Notes: generated by a model not told the origin, from the letters alone. A DNA stretch of 47,311 bases from Welwitschia mirabilis (GCA_051453625.1 JBOZIK010000001.1:86564895-86612205); one strand, 5' to 3'; numbered from the stretch's first letter, positions 9,420 to 22,312 are shown. Numbers and translations: made by a program.

Positions 9420-10786
9420 ATATTCATGATGAGCTTGTAGTATAATGTCTCAAATTTAAGCTAAATTCTCACTTAACTATTATTCTTCCTTGGGGATAAC
9501 ATTGGGTATTAGCTAGAATTACACTAAATTTAATCTTAATGCAAGTTAAAAAAGTAAGAAGGTAAGGAAAATGGTGAAGTTTAGAGTAGAGTTTGAAATT
9601 CATCTTAGAAAAGAGGAAAGCAAACTAGCTTCAAGTTATTGTCAATTTATCCTAATCAATCTTCATCCTAACGTTGTTTAATTGTCATCCTACAAAACAA
9701 TAAAAATCATTAAGTGCTTTTGGTTTAATTCATGAGGCATAATCTCATCCATAATATGATAAATGGTGAATCCAACTAGCAACTTGATCTTTAAATAATA
9801 ATAGAAAGTAAGGGCTTCTAAAGTACTCAAGTTCTAAGAAGTTAAAAACTAAGTGATAAAGAGGCATTCACATAACTTAAATAAACTTGATAGTTAAATA
9901 AGTTACCTAAACATCCCAATTATGATGTTGCTCATGAATAAAGATCAAAGAAAAATAACTTTTTCATTACAATAATGGAATAACTTTATATCAAAGAAAG
10001 AAACATGTAGGAAGAACTCCTTAGCAATCCTTAAAGACTAGCTCACTCCCTTAATGAGTTGCCTAGAAAGCCATCACAACTTAATGCTCTAAAGTGCTCA
10101 AATTTCTTCAAGGCAAAGATGAATACAATGAAGGATTCAAGTCCTTTTTTCAAAGATAGATGAGGATGAGGGATGGTTACAAGCTCCTAGCTTAAAATGT
10201 TAGATAGAATCTTTATCATTTAGCACTAGGTACATAAGATTTTATCTTGTAGCATTTGGTGGATGTAATCTTATAGAATTAGGTACATAAGATTTTGTCC
10301 TCTAGAATTAGGTAGAATCTTTATCATTTATCATTTGATGGAGGTTTCTTGTAGTATTTGATAGAGATCATTACCTAGTACTAAGTGGAATCTTCATCAT
10401 GATGAGTTCAGCACATGTTCTTTGGAGCTAGATTCCTCTACCAATCAGTGCTATGTCCACATGCTTCTAATGCCATCTCTGCATGCCTCTATCGCATGTC
10501 TTCAAATGTTTTTGCTATGTGTAACCATCTTATATCTCCATTTCCATCATTGTTTTCTGTGGGATTGTGTGCATGTTCTATCATATATTTCAAAACATAG
10601 CTAAAGATCTGCAATTAATATGAAAGAAAGCATAATATTTAATTTTATTTAAACAATAATAGAAGACATATTTTATGATTAAAATAACTAAATTATTGTC
10701 TTTACTTATAATAAATTGGCCTAAAACAATTGATACAAATTTCAATTTTTAAATGTTAAAGCTTTTAATTTTTAATTGTAAACACA
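9420..10786 (-). repeat. 3' LTR of the Athila/Tat-like element
   Basis: This aligns along its whole length with 22345-23876. Examples of shared text are tctcaaatttaagctaa, gagtttgaaattcatctta, gactagctcactccc, agctagattcctct and ataataaattggcctaaaac. The inner end (10781-10790) abuts the polypurine tract and on the minus strand would begin TGTTTACA or close to it. The equivalent first ~28 bases are not evident at the outer end of the other LTR. The promoter TATA seen in the partner LTR is lost here: the equivalent position near 10150 reads ccttttttcaaagatag. The outer boundary near 9420 is approximate and no clear target-site duplication was found. Confidence 0.8.
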
Positions 10787-10797
10787 CCCCCTAACTA
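10783..10797 (-). other. Polypurine tract of the Athila/Tat-like element
   Basis: The plus strand reads acacaccccctaact, so the minus strand has AGTTAGGGGGTG immediately before the LTR start. It lies at the inner edge of the left repeat, as required for plus-strand priming of a minus-strand element. Confidence 0.7.
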
Positions 10798-12659
10798 GTC
10801 TTTTACTAGTGCCTTATCAAAAAGTTGATGATGAAATGGAAAAACATGAAAAAATTATCTATGCCAAAAGCATTTCAAGTGTGCAAATGATATGCTTGAA
10901 AAATTTTTATGATTAATTTTATGTGATTAAGGCATCAAAGTAAAAAATTAGTAAAAATCAAGTGAAAGTTAAGATGCCATACCCCCAAATAAAACTCAAC
11001 TTTGTCCTCAAAGTTCATGGTGAAAATGTTAAGTTATTTGAAAACATAGGTTTATATAGGCTATGAAGAGTTCTTTTATTAGAAATAAGGCAAATTAATC
11101 TATGGAAAAAGGTAATCTATTTACAACTAAACATGTGCTTTGTGGAAAAATTATCTGTAAAAATAGTGTCTTAGGAGTTATTTCTCATGAAAATGATATG
11201 AAGTAGAAGTAGTGAAGTGATGTAAAGTAAATGAGATAGAAAATTAATGAATGGAGTAAAACTAGAAACCAATGAATAATTGAGAAAATTATCCTAAGTT
11301 ATTAGCCCTTTATTATATTTTTGTATTTTAGTAAACTATGATATCAATAAAGTTAACTTTTAACCAAGTAATCTATAGGAATCTAAGAGACAATGGTTCA
11401 CATAAGTCCTTTAATTCCCACCTTTTCATTTCGTTATTTTTTTGTTTCTACCTTCACATATGTTCTTAGTATTATGCCTTTAAATCACATTAAGCATCTA
11501 GTGTATGTCATTTTTTTCCAAAATGGTTAAGGATTTTGTATTATGTAAAAATTAGTACTAAATTACTAATGAACATTTATAGCCCTAATGCAGTTAAACA
11601 TGTTGCAATTAGATTATTAGAGCTACATTATCAATAGGTTTTCATAGCTCTAATGTGATTGACTAAATAGAACTAAGTGATTAATGTTATGTGCTTTTAA
11701 AGAAGAGATATATTATTTTCTTTTCTTCATCTTCCCATGATCCTTTTTTATGTCCTTTTAGGGGGGTCATTGGCTCATTAGCCTCATTAAGACAAATCTT
11801 GTTTCTATTAAAGGATTTTTACTTAAAGAGAACATCTAAAGCTNNNNNNNNNNNNNNNNNNNNNNNNNNNNNNNNNNNNNNNNNNNNNNNNNNNNNNNNN
11901 NNNNNNNNNNNNNNNNNNNNNNNNNNNNNNNNNNNNNNNNNNNTCACATATGTCCTTAGTATTATTCCTTTAAATCACATTAAGCATCTAGTATATGTCA
12001 TTTTTTGCCAATAGGGTTAAGGATTTTGTATTATGTAGAAATTAGTACTAAATTACTAATGAACATTTATAGCCCTAATGTAGTTAAACATGTTGCAATT
12101 AGATCATTAGAGCTACATTACCAATAGGTGTCCATAGCTCTAATGTGATTGAGTAAATCCAACTAAGTGATTAATGTTATGTGCTTTTAAAGAAGAGATA
12201 TATCATTTTCTTTTCTTCATCTTCTCATGGTCCTTTTTTATGCCCTTTTAGGGGGTCATTGACTCATTAGCCGCATTAACACAAATCGTGTTCCTATTAA
12301 AGGATTTTTACTTAAAGAGCACATGTGAAGCTAAATCCTAAATTTTCAACCAAGTTTGACCAAAACTAAATATCCTAAACGAATGTGTTCTTAACTAGCC
12401 TATTCAAAATAAGTAATCATTACCTTAAAAACCCATAAATAAACTTGATCTTAACCATTAATTAGGTGATAACATGATCATTTATTATTAATTTTTATTT
12501 TAAGCAATTTTAACCTAGATTATTAAGTCTCAAAAATAAATTGATTAGTGGTTTGAGTAAATGGTTTATTGGTTTGATGAAGTGATTTGATAATGGATTT
12601 AGTAAATGAAAAGTTTTACAAGGGTGATGGGGTAAGTGATAATGTTTCAAGTAGTATTC
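10798..12659 (-). other. Untranslated region between integrase and 3' LTR, internally duplicated
   Basis: This holds a segment of about 380 bases at 11461-11843 repeated at 11944-12335 around a 100-N gap. In Athila elements this position can hold an env-like ORF. I see no coherent frame, transmembrane segment or signal peptide on the minus strand. A 107-codon plus-strand frame at 11691-12014 runs through the gap and is not credible. Confidence 0.55.
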
Positions 12660-14660
12660 ATTAAATTTAAGGAGCTCATTGCTTTTAGGAATTTTAGTAA
12701 GAATAAATCCACATGAAAAAAACCTTTTTCATTAAGAAGGGGTTTTTCCACTTACTTACTATTTTGCCTTTAAAAAAAAAGTAAGCGTGAGTTATATAGA
12801 AAGACTAGTTTTCCCTTCTAAAATGTTTTCCTAAGGGTATGATAACCATGAAACCTTCTCATCTTGTCTTTATTTATTTTCATGTTGTCATATGTGTTAT
12901 TTCTAATTTTGTCTAGTTCTTTGAGTTGCATGACCCTATTTTTCTTTTTAAGATCTAAGTCTAAGTTCATTTTCTTAATTGTCCAATGAACATTATGCTC
13001 AAGTTCCAAAGGTAAATGATATGCTTCGCCATAGAGTAATTAAAAAGATGACATCCCTAAGGGAATTTTATGTGTAGTATAGTATGCTCATAAGATATTG
13101 TTAAGTTTGAAGAACCAGTCTTTGTGTATTGGTTTTACTACTTTTTAAAGGGTTTTCTTAAGTTCCTTACTCAGAATCTTAACTTGTCCACTATTTTCAT
13201 AGGTGATAAGCTATTACAACTTTATGTGTAATTCGATACTTAGCAAGAAGAGTGTTAATATTTTATTATAAAAGTGTGTACCTCCATTACTAATTAAAAC
13301 ACATTGACATTCAAAATGAATTAAGACATTTTTTTAAAAGAATATAACTATCATTTTAGCATTATTTGTTTGATAAGCATATGCTTTAACCCATCTAGTT
13401 ACATAGTCGACATAAATAAGGATGTATTAATTCTCATTAAATAATGGATAAGAAAATTCAAAATTAATTTCCCATAAGTCAAAGGGTGCAACAACAAGGA
13501 TGGGATTTAAAGTNNNNNNNNNNNNNNNNNNNNNNNNNNNNNNNNNNNNNNNNNNNNNNNNNNNNNNNNNNNNNNNNNNNNNNNNNNNNNNNNNNNNNNN
13601 NNNNNNNNNNNNNTTAAGGAGCTCATTGCTTTTAGGAATTTTGGTAATAATAAATCCAAGTAAAAAAAAACCTTTTTCATTAAGAAGGGGTTTTTCTACT
13701 TACTTACTATTTTGCCTAAATAAAAATTTAAGTGTGAGTTATATAGCAAGACTAGTTTTCCCTTCTAAAATGTTTTCCTAAGGGTATGATAACCATGAAA
13801 CCTTCTCATCTTATCCTTATTTATTTTCATGTTATCATATGTGTTTTTTCTAATTTTTTCTAGTTTTTTGAGTTGCATGACCCTATTTTTCTTTTTAAGT
13901 ACTAAGTCTAAGTTCATTTTCTTGATTTTTCAATAAACCTTATGCTCAAGTTCCAAAGATAAATGATATGCTTTGCCATAGACTAATCGAAAAGTTGACA
14001 TTCATAAGGGAATTTTATGTGTAGTATAGTATGCCCATAAGATATTGTTAAGTTTGAAGAACTAGTCTTTGTGTATTGGTTTTACTACTTTTAGAGGATT
14101 TTCTTAAGTTCCTTACTCAAAACCTTAACTTGGCCACTTTTTTCATAGGTGATAAGCTATTACAACTTTATGTGTAATCCAATACTTAGCAAGAAGAGTG
14201 TTGAATATTTTATTATAAAAGTGTGTACCTCCCTTACTAATTAAAATACATTGACATTCAAAATGAGTTAAGACATTTTCTTTAAAGAATATAACTATCA
14301 TTTTAGCATCATTTGTTTGACAAGCATATGATTTAACCCATCTAGTTACATAGTCGACATAAACAAGGATGTATTAATGCTTATTAAATAATGGATAAGG
14401 GAATTTAAAATTAATTTTCCATAAGTCAAAGGGTGCAACAACAAGGATGGGATTTAAAGGCATTGTTTATTTTCATGAAAGAATTCTCAAAGTTTGACAG
14501 TTATCAAAAGATTTGTAGTAAAGATAAGAGCCTTTAAAAACCAATACCCAATAAAAATCAAAAAGAGGATTTTTCTTATGATCTTTCTAGCTAAGTAGTG
14601 ATCTGCAAAAGAATTGAAATGGCAATGTTTAAGTATGTTATGAATGTTAATTTTAGGGAC
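12660..14660 (-). pseudogene. Gypsy integrase, degenerate, present in two partial copies
   Basis: From right to left the minus strand gives a worn HHCC zinc-finger region (about 14460-14660, with FADHYLARK and SIGYWFLKALIF), then PLNPILVVAPFDLWEINFEF, YILIYVDYVTRWVKAYA, ELEHNVHWTIKKMNLDLDL, and the C-terminal KGKLVFLYNSRLLFF. The core and tail occur twice, at 13614-14459 and 12661-13513, around a 100-N gap, with roughly 6 percent difference. In both copies the first catalytic Asp of the DD35E triad (family WGIDF) reads Asn (WEINF or WKINF), and both have the same TAA where NQYILV is expected. An active integrase would insert the cDNA. This one lacks a catalytic residue and is broken by stops. 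Confidence 0.88.
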
Positions 14661-15627
14661 ACATTTGTGAATAACTTGGTCTATATAATATTAAAAATGA
14701 TATAAGCTATTCTAAAATAAATATTTAACTTCACTTAAAAACATATTTTTATCATTAATGGTACAGCGAAAAGGAATAGTTTTGAAGGCTAAGTAATTAG
14801 CAATATCTATAAACTAAGTTATTTCTTTCACTAAAAAGTAATGTTCTTCTAGAAACGTGTCATCAATAGGTAAAGATGTCTATAAATTATCTAGATCTAT
14901 GCATGAAAGGTGATATATGATAACATTATCAAATCCTTTCTTATGCTTAACTCTAAATTAAATTTTTGAAGGAGAATGATCCATCTAATAAGACATGGTT
15001 TCGAATCCTTTTTNNNNNNNNNNNNNNNNNNNNNNNNNNNNNNNNNNNNNNNNNNNNNNNNNNNNNNNNNNNNNNNNNNNNNNNNNNNNNNNNNNNNNNN
15101 NNNNNNNNNNNNNAGTTATTTCTTTCACTAAGAAGAAATGTTCTTCTAGAAATGTGTTATCAATAGGTAAAGATGTCTATAGATTATCTAGATATATGCC
15201 TGAAAGGTGATCTATGATAACATTATCAAATCCTTTCTTATCCTTAACTCTAAATTGAATTTTGAAAGGAGAATAATCCATCTAATAAGACATGGTTTCG
15301 AATCTTTTTTGGTAATAAGATATCTAAGGGATAAGTAATTAGTATAAATGATTACCTTAAATCCTAAAAGGTATTACTTAAATTTTTCAAGGATAAAGAT
15401 AATATCCAAAAGATCTTTTTTTATGATGGTNNNNNNNNNNNNNNNNNNNNNNNNNNNNNNNNNNNNNNNNNNNNNNNNNNNNNNNNNNNNNNNNNNNNNN
15501 NNNNNNNNNNNNNNNNNNNNNNNNNNNNNNTTTTTCAAGGACAAAGACAATAGCCAAAAGATCCTTCTCTATAATGGTGTAATTAAGTTAAGTATTAGTT
15601 AAATTTTTATTAGTATAGTAAATCATA
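14661..15627 (-). pseudogene. Gypsy RNase H and RNase H-integrase linker
   Basis: Minus-strand pieces read MDHSPFKI, VKHKKGFDNVIIYHLSC, DNLQTSLPIDDTFLEEH (Q is a TAG here) and DIANYLAFKTIPF. These correspond to the family [27 protein letters not shown] and the following linker before integrase. Two sets of gap-flanking duplicates occur: 14820-15013 with 15114-15310, and 15379-15430 with 15531-15580. Most differences between the partners are T in one and C in the other. The domain would remove the RNA strand during reverse transcription. Here it is split by stops and duplications. Confidence 0.8.
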
Positions 15628-17400
15628 GTTGGCTTTTTATCAACTCTTTGTCCTAAAATAACTCCTATTGCAAAGTTACTTACACACACATAAGTTCAAA
15701 AAGGTAACTCCCAATTAGATGGATGGATAATAGGCGTGAAAGTTAGTTTTTCTTTGAGTTATTCAAATGGATTTTAATACTTTGGAGTCTAATTGAAAGA
15801 GGCATTCTTACTTAAAATACCACACAAATGCTTAGATATTTTACTAAAATTCTCAATGAATCATATATAATATCCTACATGCCCTAAGAATGATCTAATA
15901 TATTTTTTTTGGGATGGGGTTTTGGTAGGTATGTAATTAAGGAAACCTTAGTTGGATATATTTGAATTTTATCCTTAGAGATAACATGTCCTAAAACTAT
16001 GCCTTGCTTTACCATAAAATGGCATTTTTCCTAGTTGAGTACAAGGCAGTTTTNNNNNNNNNNAACTAAGAAGTCATAAACTAAGAAGTCATACATGAAT
16101 ATTTTGATACCTAAATGTAATAAGTTGGAGAAAATTTCAAACATATAATGTTGGAATATGGCAGATGCATTACATAAACCAGAGGACATCCATTTGTAAG
16201 TGAATGTTCTATAGGATTAAATGAAGGTGGTTTTGTCTTAATTTTTAGAAGCAATTTCAATATAATTGTAATCTAAGTATTCATCCAAAAAATAGGTAAA
16301 AGAATTCCCTATAATTTATTGTAAAATTTCATATGGAAAAGGAAGAGGGTAAGGATTTTTTTTAAACATAGTAATTATCTTTTTTAAACATATTATTTAA
16401 TTTCTTATAATTGATACACATCCTCCATTTTATAGTANNNNNNNNNNNNNNNNNNNNNNNNNNNNNNNNNNNNNNNNNNNNNNNNNNNNNNNNNNNNNNN
16501 NNNNNNNNNNNNNNNNNNNNNNNNNNNNNNNNNNNNNAGTTGGCTTTTTATCAACTCTTTGTCCTAAAATAACTCTTATTGCAAAGTCACTTACATCACA
16601 CATAAGTTCAAAAAGGTAACTTCCAATTAGATGGATGGATAACAGGTGTGAAAGTTAGTTTTTCCTTGAGTTATTTAAACGCATTTTAACACTTTGGAGT
16701 CTAATTGAAAGAGGCATTCTTACTCAAAATATCACACAAATGCTTAGACATTTTACTAAAATTCTTAATGAATCATCTATAATATCCTACGTGCCCTAAG
16801 AATGATCTAATATATTTTTTTGGGAGGGGGTTTTGGTAGGTATTTGATTAAGGAAACCTTAGTCGGATCTATTTCAATTTCATCCTTAGAAATAACATGT
16901 CCTAAAACTATGCCTTACTTTACCATAAAATGGCGTTTTTCCCAGTTGAGTACAAGGTAGTTTTTGATGCATCTTTTGAGGACACATTCTAAGTTATTCA
17001 ATAATGATTAAATAAGGTTCCATAAACTAATAAGTCATAAAATAAGAAGTAATCCCTGAATATTTTGACACCTAAATGTAAATTTCAAACATATAATGTT
17101 GGAATATGGCAAGTGCATTACATAAGCCAAAGGGCATCCATTTATAAGTGAATGTTCTATAGGGTCAAATGAAGGTGGTTTTGTCTTGATCTTTAGGAGA
17201 AATTTCAATCTAATTGTAATCTAAGTATTCATCCAAAGAATAGGTAAAAGAATGCCCTATAATTTATTGTAAAACTTCATATGGAAAAGGAAGAGGGTAA
17301 TGATCCTTTTTAAACATAGTAATTATATTTTTTAAACATATTATTTAATTTCTTGTAATTGATATGCATCCTCCATTTTATAGTAGGTTTGGTAAGAATA
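15628..17400 (-). pseudogene. Gypsy reverse transcriptase, degenerate, two partial copies
   Basis: The better copy (17400-16538) gives KWRMHINYKKLNN, YPLPFPYEVL, SFTYSLDEYLDYN, KDQDKTTFI, YKWMPFGLCNALAIFQHYM, a ruined FMDDF region ending DLLVYGT, LECVLKRCIKNYLVLNWEK, GIVLGHVISKDEIEIDPTKV and finally the RNase H entry GSYLFELMCDVSDFAIRVIL. The second copy (16437-15628) repeats this with added damage. Stops at the Gln of YNQI and of FEVLQ fit C-to-T changes. The expected Trp or Cys after TTFI is TGA in one copy and TAA in the other. A 10-N gap at 16054-16063 also sits between a short duplicated text (aactaagaagtcata). The catalytic YxDD box cannot be read intact in either copy. Confidence 0.9.
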
Positions 17401-18420
17401 AGTTTATGATTCTTATTAGGAACAATGATAATTCTTTATTTTTTAGCTATGGTATGGGTTGGACTTATCCATTTGCTATTTGAAATAGGGCAAATAATTC
17501 CATTATTAAGAAGTTTAGTTAACTCATTTTTAACAACTTCCCTTATAATTGGGTTTACCCTATGTTGTGCTTCAATTGATTATTTGGCTTTTTTCTTAAA
17601 TAGATATAATACATGCAAATACTATGATCAATGCCTCTAATATCAAAGAGGGTTCATCCTATTGTTTGTTTTTTCTTCCTTAAGAGTCTAAGTAATTAAT
17701 CTTCTTTAGATGGGGTTAAGGAAGAATTTATGATTATTGGAAAAGTGGATTTATTACCTAGAAAATCATATTCTATATCATTAGAAAAGGCTTTAGTTTC
17801 TAAATCAACTTCATTTTGGGTTATGGAGCATATTTCATGAGATTATTTTATTTCATCATTTTCAAAAGAGTGAGAAGTGGATTCTTGATTCTCAACAAGG
17901 CTTCTTACCCTATCTATGTACTCTACTCTTTTATCATTTGATGGAAACTTTATAGAATTAAAGACATTTAACTTTATGATCATGTTGTCAAATGAAATTT
18001 TCATTAATCCATTCCTACAATTGATTAAGAAACTTAAGGTTGCTAAGAATGGTCTTTTTAATATGAAGAGTACTATTTAGTTTGATGAATTCTCCATGTC
18101 TTCGACCACAAAATATATTGGAAATTACTAGCTATTCACTTTATCTATCATATCCTTGATAACTCCTAATAATATTTTAATAGAATTATCCACTAATTAG
18201 AGTTAGAGCTTCTTGTTTTTAATTCCTTCCAAGCCTAACTCCTTATAGGTTTTATAAGGGAGTAAATTTACACTAGCTCCTAAATCTAGTAAGGCTTGGT
18301 TAAGAATTTTTTACCTTTAGTAATGGTAATTATAGGATATTCAAGGTTATTATACTTTAATGGTAATTGGTTTTGAATAATCACACTCATTTGTTAGGTT
18401 AAAAAGGCTTCAGATTTAAC
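17401..18420 (-). pseudogene. Gypsy aspartic protease and protease-RT linker
   Basis: At 18271-18295 the minus strand reads ALLDLGASV, followed by NLLPYKTYKELGLEGIK, the active-site region of Athila/Tat-type proteases (ALxDLGASVNLLPYSVY). LVDNSIKILLGVIKDMIDKVN continues it after a stop. Further left (17950-17640), DFLGNKSTFPIIINSSL and LLRLLRKKKQTIGWT-like text match the linker ahead of RT (FLGxNxTLPVIISSxL...LLxxLRxxKxAIGWT), with the Trp changed to a stop. The protease would cleave the Gag-Pol polyprotein. The catalytic Asp is retained but the frame is broken before and after it. A 71-codon plus-strand frame at 17425-17640 is antisense to this region. Confidence 0.85.
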
Positions 18421-19690
18421 ATTTTTTACCTTTTATAGTACATAGTTTCTTAAGAAATTTTGCATAGGAGGGGACCTATTTGATTGCTTTTATAAGGGGA
18501 GTGTTTATCTTAACTTCTTTGAAAATTTATAGGACTTCTAATAGCTTTTTTATAATGTTGTCCTTCCTAAGTTGTTGGGGAAAAAGGTAATGCAACTTTG
18601 CAAATAGGTAATAGGTATTCACTCTTATTCTTTTTCTTATTTTCTATGGGGTTTTATTTATCCTTAGGCTTATTTTATGTGGGTGGATTATATAGCTCTT
18701 TTCCACTCCTAAGATTTATAGACTTGATCTCTTATATATGTTCTACCTCTTTTATGAATCTAACTCCTTTTGGATTTAGTTAGATACTCATGGGAGGTTT
18801 TCCTATTTCTCTTTGATTTATTGATGAAAGAATGGGGGTAGTCATTTATTGGATTTGATTTGTGATTTATTTAAGCATTTAATTTATTTGTTTTAATATT
18901 TAATTTATTTACTCTTATCTTTAATTGGTTTGCATCTATGTTTTCATGAATTTTTTTAAGGTATCCTCCAATAAGTCAGATGAAGTGGTTTAATAATTTG
19001 ATGATGAGGGTAAAAATTTGAAGATAAGGAGAATGAATACTTAGGTTGAAAATTTTGTTGTGGAATGTTGTCTTATTTCTAAGAGAAATTTAGATGATTT
19101 CTCCAATAAGTATTCAGATAGGGCTTATTCTTGAAGTTTTGCCATTTTGCTATCACATTCACTTGTTCATTAACTATGATTATGAATAAAGGAATAAATG
19201 GGCATTTAGTGGTTTTGTGAGTGTTGATATGACAAATTAAATACTTGGGCNNNNNNNNNNNNNNNNNNNNNNNNNNNNNNNNNNNNNNNNNNNNNNNNNN
19301 NNNNNNNNNNNNNNNNNNNNNNNNNNNNNNNNNNNNNNNNNNNNNNNNNNTCTTATCTTTGATTGATTTGCAGTTGTGTTTTCATGAATTTTTTTAAGGG
19401 ATCCTCCAATGAGTCAGATGAAGTGGTTTAATAATTTAATGATGAAGGGTAAAAATTGAAGATAAGGAGAATGAATACTTGGGTTGAAAATTTTGTTGTG
19501 AAATGTTATCTTATTTCTAAGAGAAATTTAGATGATTTTGCCAACTAGAATTATAAGTATTCAGGTAGGACTTGTGTTTGGAGTTTTGCCANNNNNNNNN
19601 NNNNNNNNNNNNNNNNNNNNNNNNNNNNNNNNNNNNNNNNNNNNNNNNNNNNNNNNNNNNNNNNNNNNNNNNNNNNNNNNNNNNNNNNNN
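18421..19690 (-). other. Region between protease and gag core, duplicated around gaps
   Basis: Gag C-terminal and nucleocapsid sequences are expected here. I could not recognise a zinc knuckle. About 240 bases before the gap at 19251 recur after it (19351-19591), and the text around ggacttgtgtttggagttttgcca brackets a further 100-N gap at 19592-19691. The 61-codon plus-strand frame at 18598-18783 is hydrophobic and antisense, and I do not consider it a gene. Confidence 0.45.
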
Positions 19691-19691
19691 N

Positions 19692-20820
19692 GTTTTGCCA
19701 TTTTTCTATCACATTCACCTGTTCATTAACTATGATTAGGAATAAAGGGATAAATGGACATTTAGTGGCTTTTTCAGTGTTGATATAACAGATTAAAAAC
19801 CTGGGCTTAATGACTATAGGTAAGGTCGAGGGGGAGGTGATTAATAATTCTAACTTTTTTACTAGTTCATCAATTATGTTGTTCACCTTAAAGTTTTCTA
19901 AGATCTTTAAGATACTAGTTGATCTAACTAGATAATGCAATCTTAAAGGTGCTATAAGTTTCTTTTAATTTTTTAAGCTCTCAGCTATACTTTCTAAATA
20001 CTCCCAAATCTCATCAAAGGGATATGCTTAAGAAATTTTCACAGCTTATCATTTCTACTAGTTGGTAGTTATTTATGGATAACAAGTTATAAAAGAAACT
20101 TATCTTTCTACCTAGTTCAAGACCATGTTAGAGGCATTTTTATAAANNNNNNNNNNNNNNNNNNNNNNNNNNNNNNNNNNNNNNNNNNNNNNNNNNNNNN
20201 NNNNNNNNNNNNNNNNNNNNNNNNNNNNNNNNNNNNNNNNNNNNNNNNNNNNNNNNNTACTTGGGCTTAATGAATATAGGTAAGGTTAAGGGAAAGGTTA
20301 TTACTAATTCTAACTTTCTTACTAGTTCATCAATTATGTTGTTTACCTTCAAGTTTTCTAAGATCTTTAAGATACTAGTTGATCTAACTAGATAATGAAA
20401 TCTTGCAGGTACTGTAGGTTTTTTCCAATTTTTTAAGCTCTCAGCTATACTTTCTAAATACTCCCAAATCTCATTTGGTGATATGCTTAAGAAATTTTCA
20501 TAGCTTATCATTTCTACTAGTTGGTAGTTATTTATGGATAATAAGTTATAAAAGAAACTTATCTTCCTACCCAGTTCAAGACCATGTTAGAGGCATTTTA
20601 ATAACAAATCTTTATATCTTTCTAAGATCTAGGAGAAGGTTTTATAATTCTTCTATTAAAAGTNNNNNNNNNNTTTTTTAGGGAAAAAGGGAATAAAGTA
20701 AGTCTAAGTTCATTACGAGCATTAGGATACTGAGGGATGATTGATAAGATGCAATTAAATTCCTTAAGGTGTAGATATGAGTCTTTAGATTTAAGGATAT
20801 GGAAATGGAACAAGATTTGG
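19692..20820 (-). pseudogene. Gypsy gag (capsid region), degenerate
   Basis: On the minus strand, 20813-20690 reads HLKEFNCILSIIPQYPN, then NELRLTLFPFSLK. This matches the Retrotrans_gag pattern HLKEFxxxCxTxKxxGxxxDxxRLxLFPFSLxDxAxxW. At 20560-20400 comes SFFYNLLSINNYQLVEM, FLSISPNEIWEYLES and LKNWKKPTVPAR, equivalent to the FYNGLxxxTRxMVDxxxxGxFLxxxxxEAWxxLExxA segment. The second half is also present at 19940-19700 as the gap-flanking twin (HYLVRSTSILKILEN in both). Gag forms the virus-like particle. This copy has frameshifts between the two conserved blocks and is interrupted by a 111-N gap (20147-20257) and a 10-N gap (20664-20673). Confidence 0.85.
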
Positions 20821-22312
20821 AGAGTAAAATATTTGAACTATGACCTCTAGTTAACAAGTAGCAGCACTATGCAAGAGGATGCCCCTAGTATTTTTTATTG
20901 AAGATAATCACAAAGGATTTGCCTAGGTTGATTGGTTACATTAACAAGGGTAACTTACCATTTAACCACTTCTTAGGTGAAATAATATGCTTGTAACCTA
21001 TTGACCATTTCTGAAATTGATAAGGTTACATCAAAGGGATTAAGTGATTCATTTGAATTATTTCATGATAAGGTAGTTTGATGATTTTGATTCTTTCGTA
21101 CAGTTGAGATTTGTGATCAATAAAGGATTTCATGTTGTTTTCGGTTAATTTTCCTATTATATCATGAATCTAAGTCATGCAAGAAATAGATTTAAATTTT
21201 TATAAGAAGGTTTAAACAATAAACAGAAAAAAACTCTTAGGAACTATAAGTCACAATTTTACAAATAGGTATGTTGATTGTGTACAGTGTTAAGGTCATA
21301 ATGAAATAAAATACGTGAATAAAATCGAGTACAATGTAATGAAATCATGAGAAAATTTTAAAGTTTTTAATAATTTTATGAATGTAACAAAATAAAATAC
21401 ATACAACAAATGTGATTAAAACATAATAAGAATCACAAAATAATTTTAAGAAAATTTTTATATTTTATGCACATAGCAAAATACAAGAACAGAAATAGAA
21501 AAATGTAGAAATGCATAAAAAACAGCAGAAAAGAAAAGTACATAATGTAATCATAAAGTTTAATTAAAAATTTTTAAGGTTTTAAAGTTTTCTTAATCCA
21601 AATAAACCTTAAACAGATGTTAGACCTATAGAAAATAAGTTAGAAAATCTAAAAAGAACTTTATAAAGCTAGACAAGTTTGAANNNNNNNNNNNNNNNNN
21701 NNNNNNNNNNNNNNNNNNNNNNNNNNNNNNNNNNNNNNNNNNNNNNNNNNNNNNNNNNNNNNNNNNNNNNNNNNNNNNNNNNNAAATAAAATACATACAA
21801 CAAATGTGATTAAAACATAATAAGAATCAAAAAATAATTTTAAGAAAATTTTTACACTTTATGCACATAGCAAAATATAAGAACAGAAATAGAAAAATGT
21901 ATAAATGCATAAAAAAAAAGAAAATAAAAGTAAATAATGTAATTATAAAGTTTAATTAAAAAATTTTAAGGTTTTAAAGTTTTCTTAATCCAAGGAAACC
22001 TTCAACAGACATTAGACCTATAGAAAATAAGTTAGAAAATCAAAAACGAACTTTATAAAGCTAGACAAGTTTGGAATAACACTGGAAGGACTAGTATCAA
22101 TCACTAGAAAGCAATACAAAAAAGTAAAAATGGACTAATTTAGGATAACACTGGAAATAACCAATACCAACCACTAGAAAGAGGAAAAAATAGAACATAA
22201 AGTAAAAGAAAAAGGACCAGTTTAGATATCAATGGAAGAAGACCCAGTACCAACTACTAGAGAAATAAAAACTATGTATAAAACTTTTAAAAAGAAAAAC
22301 TAGTACTCCTAT
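20821..22312 (-). other. 5' untranslated leader of the Athila/Tat-like element
   Basis: This is AT-rich sequence between gag and the right LTR without a coherent frame. About 300 bases at 21361-21683 are repeated at 21784-22080 around a 100-N gap. Long leaders are normal in Athila/Tat elements. Confidence 0.6.
22061..22273 (-). repeat. Degenerate tandem repeat in the leader (three units)
   Basis: Three units of about 60-80 bases share a core like ggactaatttaggataacac, then tggaa, accagtaccaaccactaga. They start near 22063, 22132 and 22214. They lie directly inside the candidate PBS, in the leader close to where packaging signals are found in retroelements. Any such role is inference. Confidence 0.55.

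Noticed and set aside
10415-10604. Two overlapping frames of about 60 codons
   Set aside because: They lie inside the LTR of the Athila/Tat-like element and are not conserved in the partner LTR.
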